A DNA stretch of 64,000 nucleotides from Owenweeksia hongkongensis DSM 17368 (GTDB lineage Bacteria; Bacteroidota; Bacteroidia; Flavobacteriales; Schleiferiaceae): NCBI RefSeq assembly GCF_000236705.1, contig NC_016599.1:2356001-2420000 (forward strand), in the 5' to 3' direction. The notes beneath the pieces are model-generated. The model did no database searches, was not told the DNA's origin, and saw only the letters and a list, made by a program, of their open reading frames with translations. The position numbers and the translations under genes were made by a program. Positions 52,724-63,201 of the stretch are shown piece by piece (position 1 is the first letter of the stretch; each line of letters begins with the position of its first letter).

Positions 52724-53659
52724 CGCTAAGAAAATTATTAGCAGTAAATAATATAAATCCTTTTGCCAGGCCTTTTTTCGGTAATGAATAAGGTTTACAA
52801 CCAAAGCCGCAAGAGGAATGGACAGCCAAATCCATAGGTCAAAACTATTTTCCACATAGGTTCCTGCTAGCACCAATAGACCACTCATCGCTAAAAGAAA
52901 CGTAAACACTTGCCGTTTCTGAACGCTTGCTTTTCCGTAAATCTGAGGAGTTTCAATAAAAGCGGGTACAGCAGCTATTGCCAGAGGTATGTACACCCAG
53001 AGTTTTTCAATATCTCTAAAGTGAAAACCCAGATTGATACCTGCAAACCTCTCCATCATGAAGTTGATTCCATTAATACCAGCAAGCCAGTAAAGCACAG
53101 TGAAAGTCATAAAGTAAATCGCTGCGGCTCCCATTATTGGCATCAAAAAAGTACGAATGCCTCCGTGCCCAAAATTGAAAATCGCCAGCCAAATTACTAG
53201 CAGCAAAAAACACATTTCTGGAACCAGAATGGTGACTATTCCTAAAGCTACACCCGCATCAAATAATATATAAGATGGATCAACAGTTCTCACAAGCATA
53301 AGCAACCTGAGCACCAAAAACGACCCTAAGGGTAAAGTTAACAGCAACTCAATATCGCCACCACCGCTTGTAAGCATTGGCAAACACAAAAGTGTAAACA
53401 CTGGTAAATACTGGTAATCGTTTTTTAGAAAACCAATGCTGTTAATTCCACTATTTATACCAAAAGCTACCCCTGCAGTAATGATTACCATGAGTACCTT
53501 AAACCAAAAAAGGGAAATCTCAACGTCAAAAAAATGAATATTCAGTTGAGCATTTTCGGCTCCAAGCCAAATAACGGCAAGCACAGCTGCTGCCAAAGAA
53601 GCCACCAAAGCCCGCACAAGTGAAGGAATACTAATATTATTGAAAAGCTTTGCGAGCAT
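52706..53659 (-). CDS. DUF6427 family integral membrane protein
   Basis: A 317-residue polytopic inner-membrane protein with about eight to nine hydrophobic segments and short loops; begins MLAKLFNNISIPSLVRALV and ends in a last helix LLLIIFLALSILF. The wording fits the Bacteroidota DUF6427 family, of unknown function, which often sits next to a tiny membrane-protein gene and purD, as here. It converges with the thioesterase gene with an 18-bp overlap. Confidence 0.72.
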   Translation of the reverse strand: MLAKLFNNISIPSLVRALVASLAAAVLAVIWLGAENAQLNIHFFDVEISLFWFKVLMVIITAGVAFGINSGINSIGFLKNDYQYLPVFTLLCLPMLTSGGGDIELLLTLPLGSFLVLRLLMLVRTVDPSYILFDAGVALGIVTILVPEMCFLLLVIWLAIFNFGHGGIRTFLMPIMGAAAIYFMTFTVLYWLAGINGINFMMERFAGINLGFHFRDIEKLWVYIPLAIAAVPAFIETPQIYGKASVQKRQVFTFLLAMSGLLVLAGTYVENSFDLWIWLSIPLAALVVNLIHYRKKAWQKDLYYLLLIIFLALSILF

Positions 53660-53680
53660 TGGCCTTTTTATATAATTTTG
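53649..53680 (+). promoter_or_regulatory. Bacteroidota-type promoter of the 57-aa membrane protein gene
   Basis: TTTG (53649-53652), 20-bp spacer, TAATTTTG (53673-53680), 20 nt before the ATG. It overlaps the start of the divergent DUF6427 gene. Confidence 0.5.
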
Positions 53681-53700
53681 GCGTCAAATTTTAGACTATC

Positions 53701-53874
53701 ATGCAAATCAGAGATATAGTATACGGACTTGGCGATTTTATTGAGTGGACATTTGGCATTCTTCCAGTCGCTGGAAATATTCCAAACATCCTTTTCATTG
53801 TTATTGGATTCATCTTTTTCTTTTACTGGATGGGCCAAATGAACAAACACAAAAAACAAGGCGGTCCGGTTTAG
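53701..53874 (+). CDS. small membrane protein, 57 aa (DUF6341-like)
   Basis: ATG to TAG gives MQIRDIVYGLGDFIEW..., one strong hydrophobic helix (NIPNILFIVIGFIFFFYWMG, about residues 25-44) and a basic tail NKHKKQGGP. Divergent from the DUF6427 gene, convergent with purD (3 bp apart), and preceded by a good promoter. It resembles the small DUF6341-type proteins found beside DUF6427 and purD in Flavobacteriia; that name is tentative. Function unknown. Confidence 0.72.
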   Translation: MQIRDIVYGLGDFIEWTFGILPVAGNIPNILFIVIGFIFFFYWMGQMNKHKKQGGPV

Positions 53875-53877
53875 ATC

Positions 53878-55146
53878 TTAAAGATCGAAACCTATATCCT
53901 TACGATATACGATACCATCGTAGCAAACTTTATTAATAGAGGCGTAGCTCTTTTGCAGCGCCTCTTTTTTATTGGCACCATACGATGTAAACGCCATAAC
54001 ACGTCCACCATTAGTTTGTAAGTCCCCATTTACCAGCTTAGTTCCTGCATGAAAAACGATGGTGTCTTCTACATTTTGTAGGCCGCTAATACTTTTTCCT
54101 TTTGCATAAGCTTCCGGATATCCTTCAGAAACTACCATTACCGTGCAAGCACTTCTATCCTCGGTTTCCAGGGTTACTTCGCCTAATTTTCCTGTAGCAG
54201 CTTTCTCAAACACCTCTACCAAATCAGACTTGATACGTGGCATTACCACTTCGGTTTCGGGGTCACCCATACGCACATTGTACTCAATCACCATAGGCTC
54301 ATCACCAACTTTTATAAGACCAAAAAACACAAAACCTGTGTAGTCCATTTTTTCGCTTTCCAATCCGGCTATAGTTGGCTTCACGATTTTTTCTTCCACC
54401 TTTTGCATAAGTGCCTTATCGGCAAATGGCACCGGAGAAACAGCTCCCATTCCACCAGTATTTAAGCCTTTATCACCTTCACCAATTCGCTTGTAATCTT
54501 TTGCTTCAGGCAGAATCACATAGTCCTTACCATCAGTCAGAGCAAAAACAGAAAACTCGATACCGTCTAAAAACTCTTCTATCACAACTCGCTTAGAAGC
54601 CTCTCCAAACTTGCCTTCCAGCATGTTTTTCAATTCTTCCTGCGCTTCCGCTAAATTGTCAATTATCAACACACCTTTACCCGCTGCAAGACCATCTGCT
54701 TTCAAAACATATGGAGGCTCCAATGTTCCCAAAAACTCATTAGCTGCTTCTAATTCGCTAATGCTAAAACCCTGGTAAGCCGCAGTAGGCACATTGTATT
54801 TTTGCATGAATTTTTTACAAAACTCCTTGCTTCCTTCCAGCTGTGCCGCGTGTGCATCCGGGCCTATCACCATTATGTTTTTAAGCTCAGCTGTAGTTTT
54901 AAAGTGATCCTTGATTCCATTTACTAAAGGATCTTCAGGGCCAACCACTACCATATCAATGGCTTTGTCAAGGCAAAAACTCCCCACCTCATTAAAGTCA
55001 TTGATGTTCAATTGTACATTTTCGGCAACATCACCAGTACCTCCATTTCCTGGGGCGATGTATAGTTTTTCCAACTTTGAACTTTGGGCCATTTTCCAAG
55101 CCATGGCGTGTTCGCGACCTCCGCTTCCTAATAGTAAAATCTTCAT
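53878..55146 (-). CDS. purD: phosphoribosylamine--glycine ligase
   Basis: Joins glycine to phosphoribosylamine in de novo purine synthesis. The 422-residue protein begins MKILLLGSGGREHAMAWK (family N-terminus; an open extension upstream is rejected) and has the ATP-grasp segments DGLAAGKGVLII, EEFLDGIEFSVFALTDG, GDKGLNTGGMGAVSP, VFFGLIKVGDEPMVIEYNVRMGDPE. Full length. Divergent from gdhA across a 264-bp gap; no other pur gene is near. Confidence 0.95.
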   Translation of the reverse strand: MKILLLGSGGREHAMAWKMAQSSKLEKLYIAPGNGGTGDVAENVQLNINDFNEVGSFCLDKAIDMVVVGPEDPLVNGIKDHFKTTAELKNIMVIGPDAHAAQLEGSKEFCKKFMQKYNVPTAAYQGFSISELEAANEFLGTLEPPYVLKADGLAAGKGVLIIDNLAEAQEELKNMLEGKFGEASKRVVIEEFLDGIEFSVFALTDGKDYVILPEAKDYKRIGEGDKGLNTGGMGAVSPVPFADKALMQKVEEKIVKPTIAGLESEKMDYTGFVFFGLIKVGDEPMVIEYNVRMGDPETEVVMPRIKSDLVEVFEKAATGKLGEVTLETEDRSACTVMVVSEGYPEAYAKGKSISGLQNVEDTIVFHAGTKLVNGDLQTNGGRVMAFTSYGANKKEALQKSYASINKVCYDGIVYRKDIGFDL

Positions 55147-55166
55147 AGTGTAATAGAATGTGGCCG

Positions 55167-55174
55167 CAAAAATA
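55167..55174 (-). promoter_or_regulatory. putative -7 element TATTTTTG of purD
   Basis: TATTTTTGCGGCCACATT on the minus strand, 20 nt before the chosen purD ATG. It shares TTTGCGGCC(N)CATT with the promoter of the divergent gdhA gene. Confidence 0.42.
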
Positions 55175-55365
55175 AAATATTGAAAACGCTTAAGCGGAAA
55201 ATGTTTGAGAGACTTTTTATCGCAGCGAAAATGAAGCATTAAGACCTGATAAAGATAAGCGCAAACCCTCACGAACACTGGCGAATGACCTTACAATCCT
55301 AAAATGAGGTTCCAACCGAATTATTTTTCATTAATCATTTGAGAATCAATATTTCATCAAATTAA

Positions 55366-56763
<1,398 letters not shown>

Positions 56764-56784
56764 TTCTCTCCTTTTTTTAATATC

Positions 56785-56820
56785 AAATCCCCGTTTCGAA
56801 ATACTTCGAAGCGGGGATTT
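56785..56820. terminator. bidirectional terminator between gdhA and the tail-fibre-like gene
   Basis: A 16-bp near-perfect stem (AAATCCCCGTTTCGAA / TTCGAAGCGGGGATTT) with a 4-nt loop, followed by TTTTT on the plus strand. It lies between convergent genes and can serve both. Confidence 0.88.
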
Positions 56821-56841
56821 TTGGTTTAGTTGGGTATATTA

Positions 56842-57876
56842 TTACTGCACACTTCCAAACACGATAAAATAAAAGTTTGAGTTTAAAGCTGCCCCACCAC
56901 CATCGGCAATGTTTATCTCAATTTCTGTTGCCGAAACTTTGTTGGCAGTTGCTATTTCATCTCCGGGACCGGCATTATAAGATGTAGCAATAATTACAGG
57001 CTCTCCTACTATGGTATTATTTAACACAATGCGGTATTCACCGGTGGTAGCCGCAGGTTTTGTAACACTTACCACTCCATAATCAGTAACCAATGACGCT
57101 GTGGTGGTACCTGATGATACATAGCCGTAAGCTATTGGCAAACCATTGGCGTACACAGTTCCCTTATCAGGAGATGTGGTAGCATTAAGCTCTTCATCCA
57201 CCGTTACCTTTGAAAACTCTGCACTACCGTCCGCATTTACTGCGGCCACAATCGAAGTTCCTGTTTGAAACTCTATGAATTGTGATGTAGCACTTGCGGT
57301 ATTTGGGACAACCAACTCCAATAAATCCTTTCCACTTGGATGGTCCGAGCTTTCAAAACGCACAGAGTTTGCATTTCCTATTGGCTGTAAAATTGATAAA
57401 GAGTTCGTAGGACTTGTCAAACCAATACCTACGTTTCCGGCCGTGTAATTAATATTTGCTCCATTTTTCTCCCATACTTTATCGCCTGAGCTAAGAGCAT
57501 AAGGAACACTGAGCAGCTGCGAAGTTCCCATCGAAGTAAAGCTACTTCCTCCAGAAGCATCCAGCTCAGTTTCCAAGTGGAACTCATCAGAGCCCCAGTC
57601 TATAGCGGCCATTGTGCCGCTTACAACCGTTCCTCCACCTACTTGTAAATTCACCAAACCAAAATCATTAGTGGACAAGGTGTGGGTTTCTGAATATACT
57701 ACCGTGCCACCAGGTGAACCTTCGTGGATATTTATTCTAAAGCTAACATTATGATTGGCTATTGGCTGTCCTGCATTATCTCGAACTACAGTCTGGTATT
57801 GAAATCTTTCAGGGGCTTGGGCGCTCACCATTAAGCTTAGCGCAAAAATTAATAGGGTAAAAATTGAAGTCTTCAT
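56842..57876 (-). CDS. tail-fibre-like secreted protein (paralog A)
   Basis: A 344-residue secreted protein: signal peptide ending MVSAQ, a ~110-residue N-terminal domain (APERFQYQTVVRDNAGQPIA...LQVGGGTVVSGTM...LLSVPYALSSG) shared almost unchanged with paralog B, a short tail-fibre-like part (NVGIGLTSPTNSLSILQP, RFESSDHPSGKDLLELVVP) and a unique C-terminal ~100 residues. Such proteins are common in marine Bacteroidota; no activity is assigned. No canonical T9SS sorting domain, although a T9SS protein is encoded upstream in the same row. Confidence 0.78.
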   Translation of the reverse strand: MKTSIFTLLIFALSLMVSAQAPERFQYQTVVRDNAGQPIANHNVSFRINIHEGSPGGTVVYSETHTLSTNDFGLVNLQVGGGTVVSGTMAAIDWGSDEFHLETELDASGGSSFTSMGTSQLLSVPYALSSGDKVWEKNGANINYTAGNVGIGLTSPTNSLSILQPIGNANSVRFESSDHPSGKDLLELVVPNTASATSQFIEFQTGTSIVAAVNADGSAEFSKVTVDEELNATTSPDKGTVYANGLPIAYGYVSSGTTTASLVTDYGVVSVTKPAATTGEYRIVLNNTIVGEPVIIATSYNAGPGDEIATANKVSATEIEINIADGGGAALNSNFYFIVFGSVQ

Positions 57877-57977
57877 AATTAATGACTTTTGATGATTGAA
57901 AAGGTTTGTTTGATAGTTTTAGCCGCCATACATCGCTACACTATGAAGCAAGGAACGGAGGCCATATTTACATTAGA

Positions 57978-59345
57978 TTATTTATACACGATAAAGTGAA
58001 AATTGCCTTGAATTAGCGTTCCTGTGCTGTTATACAAGTAAACGAGGAGCTTTCCATTTACACTGCTGGTTCTAAAAGATTTGACTGTAGAACTGGCAGC
58101 AGTAACAACGGTGGTATAATTTGTATAGTGATATGTTTCCCCGGTTATAATGATTTCGTAACGGTTAGCTACGTTGTCGTAAGTAACTGTGTAGCCTCCA
58201 GAGCCACTGTGTATGGTTGCGGTAGAACTGATTGACCCAAAAGCAAGTGGACTAATTGCAGCTGTGGTTTGCACGGTATTGTCACCAAATTCTATTTCTT
58301 CAAATTTTGCTGAGCCATCTGCATGTACGGCCGCCACAATTGTATTCCCTTTTTGAAACTCTATGAATTGTGATGAGTTACTTGCTGTACTTGGCACAAT
58401 TAACTCTAAAAGATCCTTTCCTGCAGGGTGGTCTGAGCTTTCAAAACGTGCTGTATTTGAAGTTCCGAGGGGCTGTAATATCGAAAAGGTATTCACAGGG
58501 GAGGCCAAACCAATACCTACATTGCCAGTATTAAAATGAATATTGGAACCAGACGTTGTCCAAGGGCTACTACCAGCATTATCTGCCGCAGGTGCCCAGG
58601 CAGAACCACTCCACTTTAATACTTCCCCATTGCTCGCACCCATATCATCAATTTTTGCTGCGGTAACAGCATCATTGGCAATCTGAGCAGTGCTTACAGC
58701 ATTGTTAGCAATTTTAGCATTTGTTACAGCGTCATTTTGTATTTCGCTGGTGGCAATGTCTATCCCCAAATCTGCGGAAATCACATTAGTTCCAGAAATA
58801 GTAACTCCTGTGCCGCCTGTATATGTAGTACTTGCAGGGCCAGTATTATCAGCTGCTGGTGCCCAGGATGTTCCATTCCATTTTAAAACCTCTCCGTTAC
58901 TTGGGCTTCCCTGTGCATCGGTCAAGTCATTCATCTCCATATTAGAAGCCTTTCCACTACTCAAGGCATAAGGCACACTTAGTAATTGTGAAATTCCCAT
59001 TGACACGTAGCTGCTACCACCAGAAGCATCTAGTTCGATTTCCAAATGAAATTCATCTGAACCCCAATCAATGGCTGCCATGGTGCCACTTACCACAGTT
59101 CCTCCACCTACTTGTAAACTCACCAAACCAAAATCATTAGTGGACAAGGTGTGGGTTTCAGAATATACTACTGTGCCCCCAGCTGAACCTTCGTGGATAT
59201 TTATTCTAAAACTCACATTTTGATTGGCTATTAGCTGTCCTGCATTATCCCGAACTATAGTCTGATATTGAAATCTTTCAGGGGCTTGGGCGTTCAACAT
59301 TAAGCTTAGCGCAAAAATTAATAGGGTAAAAATTGAAGTCTTCAT
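57978..59345 (-). CDS. tail-fibre-like secreted protein (paralog B, with repeats)
   Basis: A 455-residue secreted protein whose signal peptide and first ~130 residues match paralog A at about 90%. A ~130-residue insertion follows: two copies of NGEVLKW(N/S)G(T/S)(S/A)WAPAADN and a run of short repeats (NDAVTNAKIANNAVSTAQIA, NDAVTAAKI) like those of phage tail fibres and trimeric stalks. The NVGIGLASPVNTFSILQP block is again shared, and the last ~80 residues are unique. Probably a surface or released adhesin-like protein. It follows the small T9SS gene by 2 bp. Confidence 0.8.
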   Translation of the reverse strand: MKTSIFTLLIFALSLMLNAQAPERFQYQTIVRDNAGQLIANQNVSFRINIHEGSAGGTVVYSETHTLSTNDFGLVSLQVGGGTVVSGTMAAIDWGSDEFHLEIELDASGGSSYVSMGISQLLSVPYALSSGKASNMEMNDLTDAQGSPSNGEVLKWNGTSWAPAADNTGPASTTYTGGTGVTISGTNVISADLGIDIATSEIQNDAVTNAKIANNAVSTAQIANDAVTAAKIDDMGASNGEVLKWSGSAWAPAADNAGSSPWTTSGSNIHFNTGNVGIGLASPVNTFSILQPLGTSNTARFESSDHPAGKDLLELIVPSTASNSSQFIEFQKGNTIVAAVHADGSAKFEEIEFGDNTVQTTAAISPLAFGSISSTATIHSGSGGYTVTYDNVANRYEIIITGETYHYTNYTTVVTAASSTVKSFRTSSVNGKLLVYLYNSTGTLIQGNFHFIVYK

Positions 59346-59347
59346 AA

Positions 59348-59827
59348 TTAGTGGCTTTTAATGATTGAAAAGGTTTGTTTGATAGTTTCTCCTGCCATAA
59401 ATCGCAGGTAATAGGAGCCATCCGAATACGAGGTCATATCTATAGTTTGGCTTTCGCCCGGAACTAATTTTTGCTGTAAAAGCAATTTTCCATTTACTGT
59501 GTAAAGTGATAACCAACCACTTTCGGTTAACTTTTCGGTAGTGATATTCAACGATTCTACTACTGGATTGGGAAATACCGAGATGAGTGGATCATTACTA
59601 AATTCTTCTAGCGAGATAACCTGCAATTTGGTTTGATGAAACCCTTGGGTAAGGGTAACTCCAGAATTGCTGGCGGTGCTTATTACAGGTTCGCCAATGG
59701 TAAAACTTAGCTGGTTATTTCCATTAGAGTAATGGCCACCTGAGCTCGCAACCACTTTTTGATCAGTGCTTTGGGAAAAAGCCAACAAGCTTATCCCACA
59801 TAAAATAAGGGTAGAAATTGTTTTCAT
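59348..59827 (-). CDS. small T9SS protein with type A sorting domain
   Basis: A 159-residue secreted protein: signal peptide ending LLAFSQ, a short segment SSGGHYSNGNNQLSFTIGEPVISTASNSGVTLTQGFHQTKL that is commonly found directly before sorting domains, and a type A sorting domain (PLISVFPNPVVESLNI...YSDGSYYLRF). It has almost no room for a catalytic domain, so it may act as an anchor or partner of the following tail-fibre-like proteins, with which it forms a row of three. Confidence 0.8.
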   Translation of the reverse strand: MKTISTLILCGISLLAFSQSTDQKVVASSGGHYSNGNNQLSFTIGEPVISTASNSGVTLTQGFHQTKLQVISLEEFSNDPLISVFPNPVVESLNITTEKLTESGWLSLYTVNGKLLLQQKLVPGESQTIDMTSYSDGSYYLRFMAGETIKQTFSIIKSH

Positions 59828-60146
59828 TATTAATTAAGGTTTATCGTTAAAAATACAGTCAGTGACCATCTATTTGCTAATAAATTCAGGTAGAACTGAA
59901 CTCATAAATGAGCATAGCGTAAGAGCTAGAAGTGGAGAAAACTGAGCTTATCAAGAAATTAATTACTCAAATGTAAAGAGATGACTACCTTACTAAAGCC
60001 TATAATGAGCCGTTGGTACGTTGCGGCAGTAAGTTGAAATTTTTGATGATTTTAGGGTAGCCCTAAAAAAGGAAAGGCCGTCCTATACAGAACGACCTTT
60101 TCCCCTCGCAACAATCCAAGAGATGAACCCTTGGTGTTATTTTAAA
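59828..60146. other. intergenic region with a terminator only
   Basis: About 320 bp between the TonB-dependent receptor gene and the small T9SS gene, both on the minus strand. Apart from the terminator at 60071-60102, nothing is recognised; a promoter for the small T9SS gene must lie here, but no consensus match was found. Confidence 0.45.
60071..60102 (-). terminator. rho-independent terminator of the TonB-dependent receptor gene
   Basis: Arms GGAAAGGCCGT and ACGACCTTTTCC form a stem with one bulge and a wobble around a ~9-nt loop; on the minus strand CCTTTTTT follows. It lies ~45 bp after the receptor stop. Confidence 0.65.
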
Positions 60147-63071
60147 TTACTTGAATTTATACGTATAACCTAATGAGAATTGAACTCCAGGGCTCAATCG
60201 ACTGAAGATTTGATCCTGAGCCTCGTAACCTACATAGAAACTTTCCTGAACATCATTTAAAATGTTTTTTACCTTAAAGGTCACTGCCGAGCGGCTATCT
60301 TTACCAAATGCCTTTCGGGCGGTGAAATTAAGCGAGTGGAACATTTCTGTATATACATCCGGGAATACTCTACCACCCACTACTTCAAGTGTTCTACCTT
60401 TTACATTATAAAATACACCTGCGTTAAATTTCTTATCAAGATTGTCATAAGATAGACCCGCATTTACTATATAAGGCGCTTGACCAGCCATTGGCCTTTT
60501 TCCTGTTATTTCCTGCCCTTCTCTTGCGTATGCTTTTCGTCCCTCTTCTTCTACGTTACTCATATCTATTTGCGAGTAAGCATATGTAAAGTTTCCACTA
60601 AATGAATATTTATCAAATACTGGACTAATGAAGCCTAAGTTCTTTCTAAACTCAATCTCGGCTCCAAAAAGCTGTCCATTCCCAACATTACGCGGCTGAA
60701 ATTCTGAAGTAGTTTGCGCGGTAGGAATTCGAACGAGCTCAATAGCGTTATCAAAAAATTTGGCAAAACCGCTTATCGAGAAAACCTCACCAGGTTTCAT
60801 AAACATCTCCCAGCGCAAATCAAAATTATTGATTCTTGTTTCTGTTAAGTCTCCATTCCAAAGTACCTCACCTGTTCCTCCGTCAGTATATTCATAAAAC
60901 CCTCCGTTAAAAATTCGATCTGTAATAGGATCTTGAATTTGAGCAAACGAAAGTTCCTTAAATGATGGGCGAGCAATAGAGCGGAAGTATGAAAAACGAA
61001 TGTTTTCATTTTCATCCTTGGCAAAAATCAAATTAGCAGAAGGAAATAAATCAAGGGCATCAAGTACTTTTTCATTATCCAATACATTTCCACCTTGAGC
61101 ACCATTAGCACCAGCTTGATCTCTACCTGTATGGTATTGTACAAAGTACTCTGCTCGTAACCCTAAAATCGCCTTCAATCTCATAGAAAGGCTTACCTCT
61201 TCAGAAACATAAAAAGCTGTATTGTGAGCCGTAGAAGTATATTCATTGGCATTTACCTCTTCCTGACTTGGGTTATACCACATTTGAGAACCATTAGGGT
61301 AAATATTCTCCGGTGTTAATACTGCATTTGGATCTCCTGTAAACTCAGGCCAGTTAAGATATGATTGCAAATCGAACGTCAAAATTTCATAACTCCTGTT
61401 TTTGTAAACATAGCTACCTCCAAATTTTAGTTTAGCATCACGGTCGAACATTTTATGCTTACGAATCAGGTTCAGTTGAGCTACAGTGTTGATTTCACTC
61501 AAATCTCTCCAGCTGCGTCTTGGGTTTCCTCCTTGTCCTGCTTCAAATGTAGAATCTCCACGATTTATAGAGAAGGATGTTTTTCTCAAATCTGGCTCAT
61601 CCATTCGAGATAGAGTTGGAGATATTCTCCAGTTTACTTCCCATTTGTCATCTTTAAGATGATGCTCTCCACTAAGCAGCACGTTTGTTAGCGCTCGCTC
61701 AGAGTATACCAAGCTATTCTGATATGCCTGATACCCCGACTGACCGGTAGCATTTCCGTTTTCACTATTGTCCACATGCATTTGCGCGGCCTCAGTTTCG
61801 CCATTCTGCAAATGCATTACAGTAAACTGGTACTTTGCGTTTTGCGTTTTATAAGCCAGTCCCGCTATTCCTCCAAGAAGTACATTATTAGATCCCTTAG
61901 AGCCATTTCTTTTATTTGTGTAAAGCATCTCAGGATTATCATTCCCCTGAGTAGGAAGCACATATTCACCATACTCTACCTCATCATAATAATCTGTAGA
62001 ATTCTTGTAGGTAAGTGAAAAAATATAACCTAGCTTATTTCCATTTTCCAGCATTTTCTGATTTCCCGCTGAAACACCAAGATCATAATCCATAAAGCTA
62101 CGTTGCTTCATAGCTCCCAAAGTGGGATTAAAACTTCCGATGAAATCGTTTATTTCCTGATCGCTATAAGTGCTTCTGCTAAATGGAGATGGTATTGGAT
62201 TATCATCGGCTCCTTCAGGAAGTGCGCGCGTACCATCATCAAAACCTAAGAAATCTGTTTTACCACCATCATAAGTTATATAGTCGCTATTGAAGTGCAT
62301 TGCCGGGTTATAACCCAAACCTACTGAAACATCAAACACAGGTCTATCCGGAAAATCCTTGGTAACAATATCTACCAAACCACCTGTAAAGTCAGCTGGC
62401 AATTCAGCCAATCCTGACTTTAGGATAGTCATATTATCAATAAGATTAGTTGGAAAAATATCAATTTGAATAGCGTTTCTATCAGGATCAAGCCCTGGAA
62501 CATCCACACCATTCAGCATAGTTTTGGTATAACGATCTCCTATGCCTCGTACATATACATATTTGCCGCCCTCTACTGAAACTCCGGTTACACGTTTTGC
62601 AGCATCTCCCGCATCAGAGTCACCCGTTTTCTTAAGCTCTCCGGCAGATATTCCATCTATTACGTTGGTTGATTTTTTCTTTAAAGTCATCATAGCAGCC
62701 TGAGTGTTTCTTGCCACTTCGGCTGTAATAACCACTTCGCCAAGCTCATTAGAAGCAGGCTTTAGAGCGATTGCCTCTACTACGGTTACATCTCCTGACT
62801 TTACTTTTAAGTCCGTGATGTTTACACTGGCCATTCCTATAAATGTAACTTCAAGATTGTAAGTACCCTCTTCTGCTGATAGTTCAAACTTACCATCAAA
62901 ATCGGTGGTGGCACCTGTCATGGTACCCTTCAGTACAGCGTTTGCACTAAATAAAGGTTCACCGGTTTCTCCGTCAATTACCTGACCTCGAATGATACCT
63001 TTTTGTGAAAAACTAACCAATGGCATAGCCAGGGCCAGCATAATAACTAATGTTTTAATTGTGTGATTCAT
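60147..63071 (-). CDS. TonB-dependent receptor with carboxypeptidase-like N-terminal domain
   Basis: A 974-residue outer-membrane transporter: signal peptide ending LVSFSQ, a CarboxypepD_reg-like domain (KGIIRGQVIDGETGEPLFSANAVL..., about 24-110), a plug domain (SAGELKKTGDSDAGDAAKRVTGVSVEGGKYVYVRGIGDRY with LNGVDVPGLDPDRNAIQIDIFP), then a barrel ending ...FSLGYTYKFK. Takes up a large substrate using TonB energy; the substrate is unknown. No SusD gene follows; the upstream gene on the same strand encodes a beta-helix-like secreted protein that may be its partner. Confidence 0.9.
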   Translation of the reverse strand: MNHTIKTLVIMLALAMPLVSFSQKGIIRGQVIDGETGEPLFSANAVLKGTMTGATTDFDGKFELSAEEGTYNLEVTFIGMASVNITDLKVKSGDVTVVEAIALKPASNELGEVVITAEVARNTQAAMMTLKKKSTNVIDGISAGELKKTGDSDAGDAAKRVTGVSVEGGKYVYVRGIGDRYTKTMLNGVDVPGLDPDRNAIQIDIFPTNLIDNMTILKSGLAELPADFTGGLVDIVTKDFPDRPVFDVSVGLGYNPAMHFNSDYITYDGGKTDFLGFDDGTRALPEGADDNPIPSPFSRSTYSDQEINDFIGSFNPTLGAMKQRSFMDYDLGVSAGNQKMLENGNKLGYIFSLTYKNSTDYYDEVEYGEYVLPTQGNDNPEMLYTNKRNGSKGSNNVLLGGIAGLAYKTQNAKYQFTVMHLQNGETEAAQMHVDNSENGNATGQSGYQAYQNSLVYSERALTNVLLSGEHHLKDDKWEVNWRISPTLSRMDEPDLRKTSFSINRGDSTFEAGQGGNPRRSWRDLSEINTVAQLNLIRKHKMFDRDAKLKFGGSYVYKNRSYEILTFDLQSYLNWPEFTGDPNAVLTPENIYPNGSQMWYNPSQEEVNANEYTSTAHNTAFYVSEEVSLSMRLKAILGLRAEYFVQYHTGRDQAGANGAQGGNVLDNEKVLDALDLFPSANLIFAKDENENIRFSYFRSIARPSFKELSFAQIQDPITDRIFNGGFYEYTDGGTGEVLWNGDLTETRINNFDLRWEMFMKPGEVFSISGFAKFFDNAIELVRIPTAQTTSEFQPRNVGNGQLFGAEIEFRKNLGFISPVFDKYSFSGNFTYAYSQIDMSNVEEEGRKAYAREGQEITGKRPMAGQAPYIVNAGLSYDNLDKKFNAGVFYNVKGRTLEVVGGRVFPDVYTEMFHSLNFTARKAFGKDSRSAVTFKVKNILNDVQESFYVGYEAQDQIFSRLSPGVQFSLGYTYKFK

Positions 63072-63147
63072 TACTCCTCTTTTTCTGAATTGTTGCGATA
63101 GAATTCGATCTGGTGTAGATGGAATGAATTTATTTGAAATGAAAAAA

Positions 63148-63179
63148 AAGCATGCTTCGAATCACTCCGAAGCATGCTT
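63148..63179 (-). terminator. rho-independent terminator of the beta-helix-like gene
   Basis: Perfect 12-bp stem (AAGCATGCTTCG / CGAAGCATGCTT) around an 8-nt loop; on the minus strand a run of T follows. It separates this gene from the TonB receptor gene, although read-through may occur. Confidence 0.88.
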
Positions 63180-63201
63180 GCATTCTATGTTGAATGAATA
63201 A

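Noticed and set aside
53701-53874. Reading the small gene as an unrelated antisense frame of purD or DUF6427
   Set aside because: It lies wholly between the two genes, has its own promoter and a coherent membrane helix, so it was kept as a gene.
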